Positions 1 to 5,894 of a stretch of 25,206 nt of DNA are shown here, piece by piece (the stretch's first letter is position 1; every line of letters starts with the position of its first letter). Made by a program: the position numbers and the translations under genes. The stretch spans positions 1-25,206 of the forward strand of contig JACQUN010000090.1 of NCBI GenBank assembly GCA_016210285.1, written 5' to 3'. Under the pieces are notes generated by a model. The model saw only the letters and a program-made list of their open reading frames with translations. It ran no database searches and was not told the DNA's origin. The stretch is from Chloroflexota bacterium (GTDB lineage: Bacteria > Chloroflexota > Dehalococcoidia > UBA1127 > JACQUN01).

Positions 1-210
1 CCTACTACAGAGCCATGCATAGCGGTCTAAACGTTTCCATTGGTCAGCTTGGACTGGTGGGTGTCATTCTGAGCGAAGCGAAGAATCTGGCGGGGTTGGG
101 GACAGCCTCACCCCAGATTCTTCGTCGCTGCGCTCCTCAGAATGACAGGGCATAGTTTAGCTCACCGTTCAAAGCTCTGCAAAAGACCCTGGGGTGGCGA
201 CGTCATCACC
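1..210. other. Non-coding region at left window edge
   Basis: No credible gene is visible in the first 210 bases. The stretch holds an inverted repeat (63-146) and otherwise unremarkable sequence. The end of an upstream gene is not recognisable, so the preceding gene must end before the window begins. The promoter for the pyrG cluster starts directly after this stretch. Confidence 0.5.
63..146. repeat. Imperfect inverted repeat, REP/MITE-like
   Basis: The left arm 63-88 (GTCATTCTGAG... ...AGAATCT) reads again in reverse complement at 115-146, with a six-base length difference inside the arm. The outer 11 bases are exact on both sides. The inside contains a further AATCTGG/CCAGATT pairing. 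A related GTCATTCTGAG start occurs at 2116. This looks like a dispersed non-coding palindromic repeat; its family is not identified. Confidence 0.6.
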
Positions 211-239
211 TTGACAGGCCCCAGGGACAGCCCTATAAT
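211..239 (+). promoter_or_regulatory. Consensus sigma-70 promoter for pyrG
   Basis: TTGACA at 211-216 and TATAAT at 234-239 are both perfect hexamers with 17 bases between them. Transcription would start near 246, giving a pyrG leader of about 180 bases. This is the best promoter match in the window and probably drives pyrG and possibly the downstream transaldolase gene. Confidence 0.8.
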
Positions 240-402
240 CCTTTCAGGTTGGTATGGGAAAGCCCCTCCTGCCTTACAGGTGGGTGAGGTGTGGGTTTCG
301 GTTCCACGGACAAGATCGGGAAGCAGCCCTGGTCTGGTGACCCCTCGTTAGAAGTCCCAGCCCCCTTCGGTCCCTCCCAGCGCCCTCTTCCAGGGCATCT
401 GC

Positions 403-429
403 ATGGATGGTGAGTTGCTGCTGCCATGA
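403..429 (+). CDS. Possible 8-codon upstream ORF coupled to pyrG
   Basis: An ATG at 403 follows an AGGG (392-395) at seven bases and opens a frame encoding MDGELLLP. It stops with TGA at 427-429, overlapping the pyrG start as ATGA. pyrG itself has only a distant GGTGAG (409-414, eleven bases from its ATG), so translation could reach pyrG by termination-reinitiation. This is inferred from spacing alone; the peptide has no recognisable function and the frame could be chance. Confidence 0.3.
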   Translation: MDGELLLP

Positions 430-2075
430 GCAAGTACATCTTCGTGACGGGTGGGGTTGTCAGTTCTGTGGGGAAAGGGGTGAGCGTCGCCTCCATCGGG
501 CGCATCCTGAAGAGCCAGGGCCTGAAGGTCTCGGTGCAGAAGCTGGATCCCTACCTCAATGTGGACCCTGGCACCATGTCTCCCTACCAGCACGGTGAGG
601 TGTTTGTCACCCGCGACGGATGTGAGACCGACATGGACCTGGGGCACTACGAGCGGTTCATTGACATCGAGCTGACCCGCTCGTCCAACGTGACCGCAGG
701 CCAGGTCTACAGTTCCGTCATCAACCGGGAGCGACGCGGCGACTACCTGGGGGGCACCATCCAGACTGTCCCTCACGTGACCAACGCCATCAAGGAGAGC
801 ATCAGGGGGCTCGCTGAGGAGACCGGCGCTGAGGTGGTGGTGGTGGAGGTGGGTGGCACGGTGGGAGACATCGAGGGGTTGCCTTTCCTGGAGGCCGTAC
901 GGCAGATGCGCAACGACGTGGGTAGGGAGAACTGCTTTTATGTCCACCTCACACTGCTGCCCTTCATCTCGACGACGGGGGAGCTGAAGACGAAGCCCAC
1001 GCAGCACAGCGTCAAGGAGCTGCGCAGCATTGGCATCCAGCCCGACTGCATCCTCTGCCGCAGCGATCACCCCGTACCTGAGGAGATCAAGGCCAAGATC
1101 GCCCTCTTCTGTGATGTCCCCCGGAGGGCGGTGATCCCCCTCATGACCGTTCCCACGGTCTACGAGGTCCCGCTCATCCTGGAAGAGGCTGGCCTGGGGG
1201 GGCTCTTGGCGGAGGCCCTGGGGCTTCCCCGGCGAGAGCCCGACCTGGGGGAGTGGCGGGAGCTGGTGGAGCACCTGAAAGAACCCAAGGAGCCCCTGCC
1301 GGTGGCCGTGGTTGGCAAGTATGCTGACCTCCCCGATGCCTATATCTCGGTCAGGGAGGCGCTGCGCCATGCTGGCCTCTATCACAACCGGGACGTGCAG
1401 ATCTCCTGGGTCCCCTCCGAGGAGGTGGAGAAGCAGGGGCCAGACGCCTTCCTGCGCTCTGTCTGCGGCATCGTGGTGCCTGGGGGGTTCGGGTCCCGAG
1501 GCGTGGAAGGAATGGTGACGGCAGCTCAGTACGCCCGGGAGCATGGTGTCCCGTACCTGGGCCTTTGCCTGGGCATGCAGCTCATGGTGGTGGAGTTCGC
1601 CCGCCATTGCGCTGGGCTGGCCCATGCCCACTCCACGGAGTTTGACCCGGAGACCCCCAACCCGGTGATCGACCTCATGCCGGAGCAGCGGGCGGTCACG
1701 GCCAAGGGGGGGACGATGCGCCTGGGTTCCTACCCCTGCGCCCTCGTTCCCGAGAGCAAGGCCCACGAGGCCTACTGCACTGACCTGGTCCACGAGCGTC
1801 ACCGCCACCGCTACGAGTTGAACAACCTCTTTCGTGCACCCCTGGAAGCCAGCGGCATGCGCTTCACGGGCCTCTCCCCCGACGCCAGGTTCGTGGAGAT
1901 CGCCGAGGTGGCTGGGCACCCCTTCATGCTGGGCACCCAGTTCCATCCAGAGTTCCAGTCCCGGCCCAATCGCTCCCATCCCCTCTTTCGGGACTTCATC
2001 GGGGTGGCGAAGACCGTGCTGCGGGAGGGCGGGCAACATCCCCTCCCTCTGGACGGCCAGAGTGCTGCCGGATAG
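426..2075 (+). CDS. pyrG: CTP synthase
   Basis: This enzyme converts UTP to CTP with ATP and glutamine, the last step of de novo pyrimidine nucleotide synthesis, in the cytoplasm. The 549-residue length is normal. The N-terminal amidoligase domain (about 1-265) begins with the family signature [11 protein letters not shown] and has the P-loop-like SSVGKGVS at 13-20. The C-terminal class I glutamine amidotransferase domain (about 290-535) has the nucleophile Cys381 in GLCLGMQ and the partners His507 and Glu509 in FHPEF. The start is fixed by the conserved N-terminus although its ribosome binding site is weak. It is first in a cluster with transaldolase and rho, an order also known from other Gram-positive-type bacteria. 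The usual [13 protein letters not shown] is [13 protein letters not shown] here, a mild variation. Confidence 0.97.
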   Translation: MSKYIFVTGGVVSSVGKGVSVASIGRILKSQGLKVSVQKLDPYLNVDPGTMSPYQHGEVFVTRDGCETDMDLGHYERFIDIELTRSSNVTAGQVYSSVINRERRGDYLGGTIQTVPHVTNAIKESIRGLAEETGAEVVVVEVGGTVGDIEGLPFLEAVRQMRNDVGRENCFYVHLTLLPFISTTGELKTKPTQHSVKELRSIGIQPDCILCRSDHPVPEEIKAKIALFCDVPRRAVIPLMTVPTVYEVPLILEEAGLGGLLAEALGLPRREPDLGEWRELVEHLKEPKEPLPVAVVGKYADLPDAYISVREALRHAGLYHNRDVQISWVPSEEVEKQGPDAFLRSVCGIVVPGGFGSRGVEGMVTAAQYAREHGVPYLGLCLGMQLMVVEFARHCAGLAHAHSTEFDPETPNPVIDLMPEQRAVTAKGGTMRLGSYPCALVPESKAHEAYCTDLVHERHRHRYELNNLFRAPLEASGMRFTGLSPDARFVEIAEVAGHPFMLGTQFHPEFQSRPNRSHPLFRDFIGVAKTVLREGGQHPLPLDGQSAAG

Positions 2076-2115
2076 AATGGGGCGGCAGGGCTTTGCACAT
2101 ACAGGCGTTCTGAAA

Positions 2116-2180
2116 GTCATTCTGAGCCCGTCGGAAAACGCAGGGCAGGCTTTGTCGAAGAGCTCAGGGCGACAGCGAGC
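2116..2180. repeat. Dispersed repeat fragment between pyrG and transaldolase
   Basis: The 163-base gap after pyrG contains GTCATTCTGAG at 2116-2126, the same 11 bases that open the inverted repeat at 63. It is followed by a stretch with CTTTGTCGAAGAGCTCAGGG (2150-2169). The outer ends hint at a palindromic element but the pairing is poor. It appears to be a diverged relative of the element at 63-146. Confidence 0.35.
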
Positions 2181-2244
2181 TAGACAGAGGGCTTTTCGTA
2201 CAAGGCTGGGGCGCCAGCAGGCGCTACGAAGGTAGGCGATGCCC

Positions 2245-2910
2245 ATGCAGCTCTTTCTGGATACGGCGAACCTTGAGGAGGTGCGCGGGGCGGCCCGGCT
2301 GGGCGTCCTCAGCGGCGTGACTACCAATCCATCCCTGGCGGCCAAAGAAGGCATCGGGGACATGGAGCGCTACAAGAGCGCTGTCCTGGAGATCGCCGAG
2401 CTGGTGAACGGCCCCGTCTCCGTCGAGGTCGCTAGCCTGGAGACAGCGGGCATGATCCAGCAGGGCCGGGACATTGCCAGGTGGCATCCCAATGTAGTGG
2501 TGAAGCTGCCAAGCACCTTGCAGGGGATTGAGGCGATGGCGGTGGTGGCGCGAGAGGGGATTCGGGTGAACCAGACCCTGTGCTTCTCGGTCAACCAGGC
2601 CCTGCTGGGGGCGCAGCTTGGCGCGTTTTTCGTAAGCCCTTTCGTGGGCCGGCTGGACGACGAGGGGCACGACGGGATGCAGGTGGTGGAAGACATCGTG
2701 GGCATCTTCCGCACCTACAGGATACCCACCAAGGTCCTGGCGGCCAGCCTGCGCCATCCCCTCCACGTGGTGGCTGCGGCCAAGGCCGGGGCCGATATCG
2801 CGACCTTGCCTTTCAAGGTGCTGATGCAGATGGCCCATCACCCGCTCACCGAGGTGGGGGCGGCCCGGTTCGCCGAGGACTGGCGAAAGGCGCTCCGAGG
2901 GAAGGCGTGA
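2245..2910 (+). CDS. Transaldolase / fructose-6-phosphate aldolase (TalC/FSA type)
   Basis: This is a short (about 221-residue) class I aldolase of the TalC/FSA group, acting in the non-oxidative pentose phosphate pathway or cleaving fructose 6-phosphate. The N-terminus MQLFLDTANLEEV matches the family, as do GVTTNPSL and SPFVGRLDD. The Schiff-base lysine is Lys87 in VVVKLPST. An ATG six bases upstream (2239) is possible, but 2245 fits the family N-terminus and lies eight bases after GGTAGG (2231-2236). Transaldolase and FSA activities cannot be told apart by eye, so no symbol is given. It sits between pyrG and rho, as in several related clusters. Confidence 0.93.
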   Translation: MQLFLDTANLEEVRGAARLGVLSGVTTNPSLAAKEGIGDMERYKSAVLEIAELVNGPVSVEVASLETAGMIQQGRDIARWHPNVVVKLPSTLQGIEAMAVVAREGIRVNQTLCFSVNQALLGAQLGAFFVSPFVGRLDDEGHDGMQVVEDIVGIFRTYRIPTKVLAASLRHPLHVVAAAKAGADIATLPFKVLMQMAHHPLTEVGAARFAEDWRKALRGKA

Positions 2911-2975
2911 TGGCTCAGCCTCCGTGGGGAAGCTCTTGCCTGGGCGGCGGGCTCTGCCGCTGAGCTCCGTTCCTT

Positions 2976-2981
2976 TATACT
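2976..2981 (+). promoter_or_regulatory. Weak candidate -10 box upstream of rho
   Basis: TATACT at 2976-2981 lies in the 248-base gap before rho. The hexamer at the matching -35 position (TCTGCC, 2953-2958) is poor. It would give a rho leader of about 170 bases. Without a better -35 this is only a possibility; rho may also be read from the pyrG promoter. Confidence 0.25.
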
Positions 2982-3158
2982 CGGTTTCCTTCGCGCTGGT
3001 CTGGGGGTCGAGCGGGGTCAGGGTGGTAGCTGCCTCTTGTTTTCGGAGAGAAGCTTTCCTCTGGTTCAGGACGGCCGTTGACGCCGTATGCGCAGGGAAA
3101 TGTTCCCTCTCCAGCGACTTCATGACACGCGACTTCACAACACGATGAGGGCAGAACA

Positions 3159-4472
3159 ATGGAGACGACACGAAACATAGCGGATCTGGACGGGAAGACA
3201 AAAGAGGAGCTCATCGAACTGGCGAGCCAGCTCGGCGTCGAGGAGACGGGCGCCCTGCGCAGGGAGGACCTCACCCTTCGCATCCTGGAGGCGTATGCCC
3301 AGCAGCAGGGATATGTCCTGGCCACCGGCATTCTGGAGATTGTCACCGAGGGGTACGGATTCCTGCGTCAGAATGGGGTGCGTCCCGGTCCCGGGGATGT
3401 GTACGTCTCCCAGTCTCAGATCCGCCGCTTCGCCCTCCGGACTGGCGACCAGGTGGCGGGGCAGGTGCGGCCCCCCAAGGAGGGGGAGCGATACTTCGGC
3501 CTGATACGCGTTGAGGTGGTCAACGGCCTGGACCCAGAGCAGGCCAGGTCACGGCCCCCCTTCGATGCCCTCACGCCCATCTTCCCCACGGAGCAGGTCA
3601 AGCTGGAGACCGGCGCGAAGAACCTCTCCCAGCGCCTGGTGGACCTGGTTGCCCCCATCGGGCGAGGGCAGCGGGCCCTCATCGTCTCCCCACCCAAGGC
3701 GGGCAAGACCTACCTGCTCAAGCACATCGCCAATGGCATGACCACCAACTACTCGAACCTCCATATCATGGTTGTGCTGGTTGGGGAGCGCCCTGAGGAG
3801 GTCACGGACATCCGCCGCTCTGTCCAGGGGGAGGTCTACGCATCCACCTTTGACGAGCCCGTGGAAGACCACTGCCGCACCGCCGAGCTGTCCCTGGAGC
3901 GGGCCAAGCGCCTGGTGGAGGGTGGGAAGCACGTGGTCATCCTGCTGGACAGCCTCACGCGCCTGGTGCGCGCCTACAACCTGGCCCTTCCTTCCACCGG
4001 CAGGACCCTCTCCGGCGGCATTGACCCCGCCGCCCTCTACCCGCCCAAGCGCTTCTTCGGGGCGGCCCGGAACACCGAGGAGGGGGGCAGCCTGACCATC
4101 ATCGCCAACTGCCTCATTGACACCGGCAGCCGCATGGACGAGGTGATCTACGAGGAGTTCAAGGGCACGGGCAACTGCGAGATTCACCTGGACCGCAAGC
4201 TGGCCGAGCGGCGGGTCTTCCCGGCCATTGACGTTCAGCGCAGTGGCACCCGCCGCGAGGAGCTGCTGTTCTCGGAGCAGACCCTGCGCCAGGTGTGGCT
4301 CCTGCGACGCATGATGACCATGATCACCTCCGGCGGCACGGACTCCGCTGAGGCCACCGAGCGGGTCCTGGAGCGCCTGGGGCGCACCGAGACCAACGCC
4401 GACTTCCTCGCCACCCTGTCCAAGGCAGAGACGGAAGTGGCGAGCCGAGGGTCGTCCAGGGCAGGCTCGTAG
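3159..4472 (+). CDS. rho: Transcription termination factor Rho
   Basis: This is the hexameric RNA-dependent ATPase that releases RNA polymerase at Rho-dependent terminators. The 437 residues include an N-terminal Rho helical segment ([16 protein letters not shown], about 13-30) and a cold-shock-like RNA-binding domain (about 50-120; [17 protein letters not shown]). The ATPase core follows. Walker A is PPKAGKT at 178-184, Walker B is [11 protein letters not shown] with Asp264, and the Q/R-loop segments are [10 protein letters not shown] and [20 protein letters not shown] lies a few bases upstream of the ATG. It follows transaldolase by 248 bases. The C-terminal tail ([10 protein letters not shown]) after [11 protein letters not shown] is not conserved and overlaps the start of a local duplication described separately. 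Confidence 0.97.
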   Translation: METTRNIADLDGKTKEELIELASQLGVEETGALRREDLTLRILEAYAQQQGYVLATGILEIVTEGYGFLRQNGVRPGPGDVYVSQSQIRRFALRTGDQVAGQVRPPKEGERYFGLIRVEVVNGLDPEQARSRPPFDALTPIFPTEQVKLETGAKNLSQRLVDLVAPIGRGQRALIVSPPKAGKTYLLKHIANGMTTNYSNLHIMVVLVGERPEEVTDIRRSVQGEVYASTFDEPVEDHCRTAELSLERAKRLVEGGKHVVILLDSLTRLVRAYNLALPSTGRTLSGGIDPAALYPPKRFFGAARNTEEGGSLTIIANCLIDTGSRMDEVIYEEFKGTGNCEIHLDRKLAERRVFPAIDVQRSGTRREELLFSEQTLRQVWLLRRMMTMITSGGTDSAEATERVLERLGRTETNADFLATLSKAETEVASRGSSRAGS

Positions 4473-4513
4473 CGCGTAGCGCCGAGCTCCTCGCCACCCT
4501 GTCCAAGGCAGAG
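4405..4513. repeat. 26-bp direct repeat: partial copy of the rho 3' end
   Basis: The 26 bases at 4405-4430 (encoding the end of FLATLSKAE in rho) recur exactly at 4488-4513, 83 bases later and downstream of the rho stop. The copy reads [10 protein letters not shown] and then TAG at 4517-4519, but in another frame because 83 is not a multiple of three. It looks like a local duplication that gave rho a replacement C-terminus and left the old end behind. Confidence 0.75.
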
Positions 4514-4544
4514 TTCTAGCCGCTGGATGACCTCACCGCCTAGT

Positions 4545-4567
4545 CCCCTCTCCTGCCAGGAGAGGGG
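4545..4567. repeat. Perfect 11-bp palindrome, hairpin without T tract
   Basis: CCCCTCTCCTG (4545-4555) and CAGGAGAGGGG (4557-4567) are exact reverse complements around one base, with CTCAC/GTGAG flanks (4532-4536, 4568-4572) able to extend the pairing. No T run follows, so it is not a standard intrinsic terminator. It may be a dispersed palindromic repeat or an RNA 3'-end stabiliser after rho. Confidence 0.5.
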
Positions 4568-4656
4568 GTGAGCGTTTGCGAAGGGCAGAAGCCCTGCGCG
4601 CACACCTGGGCGGCACTTCAAGAACCTCGTATCGAAGCTCTTCGGAAGGTTGAGCC

Positions 4657-5061
4657 GTGCTCCAGCTAGAGAGGCGCCACGTGGACGCCATGGTGGCCCA
4701 CGCCCTGCGGGAAGACCCCAACGAGTGTTGCGGCATCCTGGCGGCCAGGGAAGGCCGGGTCGCCAGGCTCTATCCGATGTCCAACGTGGAGCACAGCCCC
4801 TACCGCTACAGCATGGACCCCCGGGAGCTCTACCACACCTACCGCGAGATCGAGGACAACGGCTGGGAGGTGCTGGCCATCTACCACTCCCACACCCACA
4901 CCCCGGCGTACCCTTCCGCCACCGACGTCCGCCTGGCCTCCTGGCCCGAGGCTTTCTACCTCCTGGTCTCGCTCATGGACAGGGAGCGCCCGGCGGTACG
5001 GGCCTTCCGCATTGCGAATGGGGAGGTCAAGGAAGAGGAGTTGCTGGTTGTGGAGGAGTAG
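4657..5061 (+). CDS. JAMM/Mov34 (MPN+) zinc metallopeptidase
   Basis: This 134-residue cytoplasmic protein is a JAB1/MPN/Mov34-type peptidase. The zinc-binding signature is complete: Glu23 in the NECCGIL segment, then His77-Ser-His79, Ser87 and Asp90 in the HxHx7SxxD pattern (HSHTHTPAYPSATD). Related bacterial enzymes (Mec type) remove residues from a ubiquitin-like sulfur carrier in cysteine or cofactor synthesis. Such genes usually lie beside ThiF/MoeB- or ThiS-like genes, but none is visible here, so its substrate is unknown. The GTG start is supported by GGAAGG at 4644-4649 and by the lack of any other suitable start. It lies 184 bases after rho and may be read from the same transcript. 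Confidence 0.88.
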   Translation: MLQLERRHVDAMVAHALREDPNECCGILAAREGRVARLYPMSNVEHSPYRYSMDPRELYHTYREIEDNGWEVLAIYHSHTHTPAYPSATDVRLASWPEAFYLLVSLMDRERPAVRAFRIANGEVKEEELLVVEE

Positions 5062-5379
5062 GCTGCTTCGGCGAGGCTGGCTGCCCCGTTCACCCTGGGC
5101 AGGTCGCCTGAGCAAGTCGAATGGGGCTTTGCCCTAACAGGCTGCTGGAAAAGGGGGAGTCCAGAGGGGCGAAGCCCCTTTGGCGGGGGTCTGGGGGCCT
5201 GCCCTGAACCTGACGAAGGGGTGTCCCCCCAGATACAAACTCACCCCCTTCCTGGCCAGAGCCTGTCCTGAACCTGGCGAAGGAAAGGGGGCAGGGGGAT
5301 GGTCGAAGAGGGTTGTTCAGCACCCTGCTGGCAGAGCCATACGGGCTAAAAACCACCAGGGAAGGGCCACCCGAAGGGC
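5062..5379. other. Non-coding stretch with G-rich repeat complex
   Basis: No gene is visible between the JAMM peptidase and the next promoter. The stretch contains a small hairpin (AGGGGC 5165-5170 / GCCCCT 5174-5179, GAA loop). It also contains two copies of CCTGAACCTGRCGAAGG at 5203-5219 and 5267-5283, 64 bases apart. The region is rich in G runs on one strand. It looks like dispersed repeat material rather than a gene, and the small hairpin could help end upstream transcripts. Confidence 0.5.
5203..5283. repeat. Direct repeat pair CCTGAACCTG(A/G)CGAAGG
   Basis: Seventeen-base units at 5203-5219 and 5267-5283 differ at one base and are 64 bases apart, embedded in G-rich sequence. Similar G-rich non-coding sequence recurs at about 21190-21280 but without this unit. 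No target-site duplication or open frame indicates a transposon. Confidence 0.55.
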
Positions 5380-5409
5380 TTGACAAGGGGGTTCCCTTTG
5401 CGGTAGCAT
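5380..5409 (+). promoter_or_regulatory. Strong promoter upstream of the S-layer-like gene
   Basis: TTGACA at 5380-5385 and TAGCAT at 5404-5409 are spaced by 18 bases. Transcription would start near 5416, some 480 bases before the coding start at 5895. An intrinsic terminator begins only about 16 bases after the predicted start, so either transcription is attenuated or this promoter match is misleading. Confidence 0.6.
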
Positions 5410-5431
5410 TCCATGTCGGATTCCGGTGGGG

Positions 5432-5468
5432 GGGCAGAGCCCGGGATTTCCCTGGCTTGCCCTTTTTT
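5432..5468 (+). terminator. Intrinsic terminator or attenuator close to the promoter
   Basis: GGGCA (5432-5436) pairs with TGCCC (5458-5462). The interior continues with AGCC/GGCT and GGG/CCC pairing around an ATTT loop. Six T residues (5463-5468) follow directly. This is a classic Rho-independent terminator. The bases 5457-5463 could instead pair with GGGGCAA at 5492-5498, which would break the hairpin, as in an antiterminator. It could also simply stop transcripts arriving from the JAMM gene. Confidence 0.65.
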
Positions 5469-5746
5469 GATGAACGCTAGCCCGGTGCAGCGGGGCAAAA
5501 GGGGGCCACTGGCTTGAGGGCCCCCAGCACCATGCCGGGCTTTCCTGCGGCCCGGAGCCGGCCCGTGGGCCGGTGGCCCTGGGAGGCATCATCCGCGGGC
5601 GTGGAACCATCCTGGCGGCAGCGTCGTTACATGTACCGAGGGAAGGCGGAGGGTGTCCGGGGGAGCCCTCTCCAACAGGGTGGGCCTGAGCGGGGAGCGA
5701 GGGCCCGGAGTAGATGCGAGGTTCGACCCTCGAGGAAGGAGCTCAT
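5469..5746 (+). other. Structured untranslated leader segment
   Basis: This part of the leader contains several G/C-rich hairpins: GGGGGCC (5501-5507) with GGCCCCC (5519-5525), and CCGGCCC (5558-5564) with GGGCCGG (5567-5573). It carries no recognisable known riboswitch core. Small open frames here lack good start signals. It may be a structured regulatory RNA or simply a long GC-rich 5' leader. Confidence 0.4.
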
Positions 5747-5788
5747 ATGAGCCTGGCGGGAAGCCTATCGCGCGCCGACCCGTCCTGA
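5747..5788 (+). CDS. Possible 13-residue leader peptide
   Basis: ATG at 5747 is preceded by AAGGAG (5736-5741) with five bases between, the strongest ribosome binding site in this leader. The frame encodes MSLAGSLSRADPS and ends with TGA at 5786-5788. The start lies inside a 12-base palindrome GCTCATATGAGC (5741-5752). Nine bases after the stop a strong hairpin begins. The position suggests a leader peptide that couples translation to folding of that hairpin. It has no run of a single amino acid, so classical amino-acid attenuation is not indicated. Confidence 0.35.
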   Translation: MSLAGSLSRADPS

Positions 5789-5796
5789 CCCCAGGG

Positions 5797-5830
5797 GCCC
5801 GGCTGCGGGGCAGTCCGGGCGCGTGTTTTT
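5797..5830 (+). terminator. Second hairpin with nearby T tract in the leader
   Basis: GCCCGG (5797-5802) pairs with CCGGGC (5815-5820), and CTGC (5803-5806) with GCAG (5810-5813), leaving a GGG loop and one bulged T. TTTTT follows at 5826-5830 after five intervening bases, so it is a weaker terminator than the one at 5432. It ends about 65 bases before the S-layer-like start. Confidence 0.4.
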
Positions 5831-5894
5831 CCTCGGCCTGTGAACCCCAGGAGTATGAAGAACGGAACACCACAACTGCAAGAGGGGGTAGAAG

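Noticed and set aside
325..345. GGGAAGCAGCCC in the pyrG leader, reminiscent of the signal recognition particle RNA core
   Set aside because: The full conserved core (GGAAGGAAGCAG with a closing stem) is not present and no long stem encloses it.
348..2363. Long minus-strand open frame antisense to pyrG (about 671 codons)
   Set aside because: It mirrors pyrG, whose catalytic residues are all present on the plus strand, and has no recognisable motif of its own.
2224..3201. Minus-strand open frame antisense to the transaldolase gene (about 325 codons)
   Set aside because: The plus strand has the complete aldolase with its Schiff-base lysine; the antisense frame has no domain and no start signal.
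5716..5735. tRNA T-arm-like sequence (GAGGTTCGACCCTCG)
   Set aside because: No acceptor, D-arm or anticodon arm could be fitted around it, so it is just a small hairpin.
5411..5894. Known riboswitch in the long leader of the S-layer-like gene
   Set aside because: I searched by eye for cobalamin, TPP, SAM and cyclic-di-GMP core sequences and saw none. A covariance-model search would be needed to exclude divergent types.
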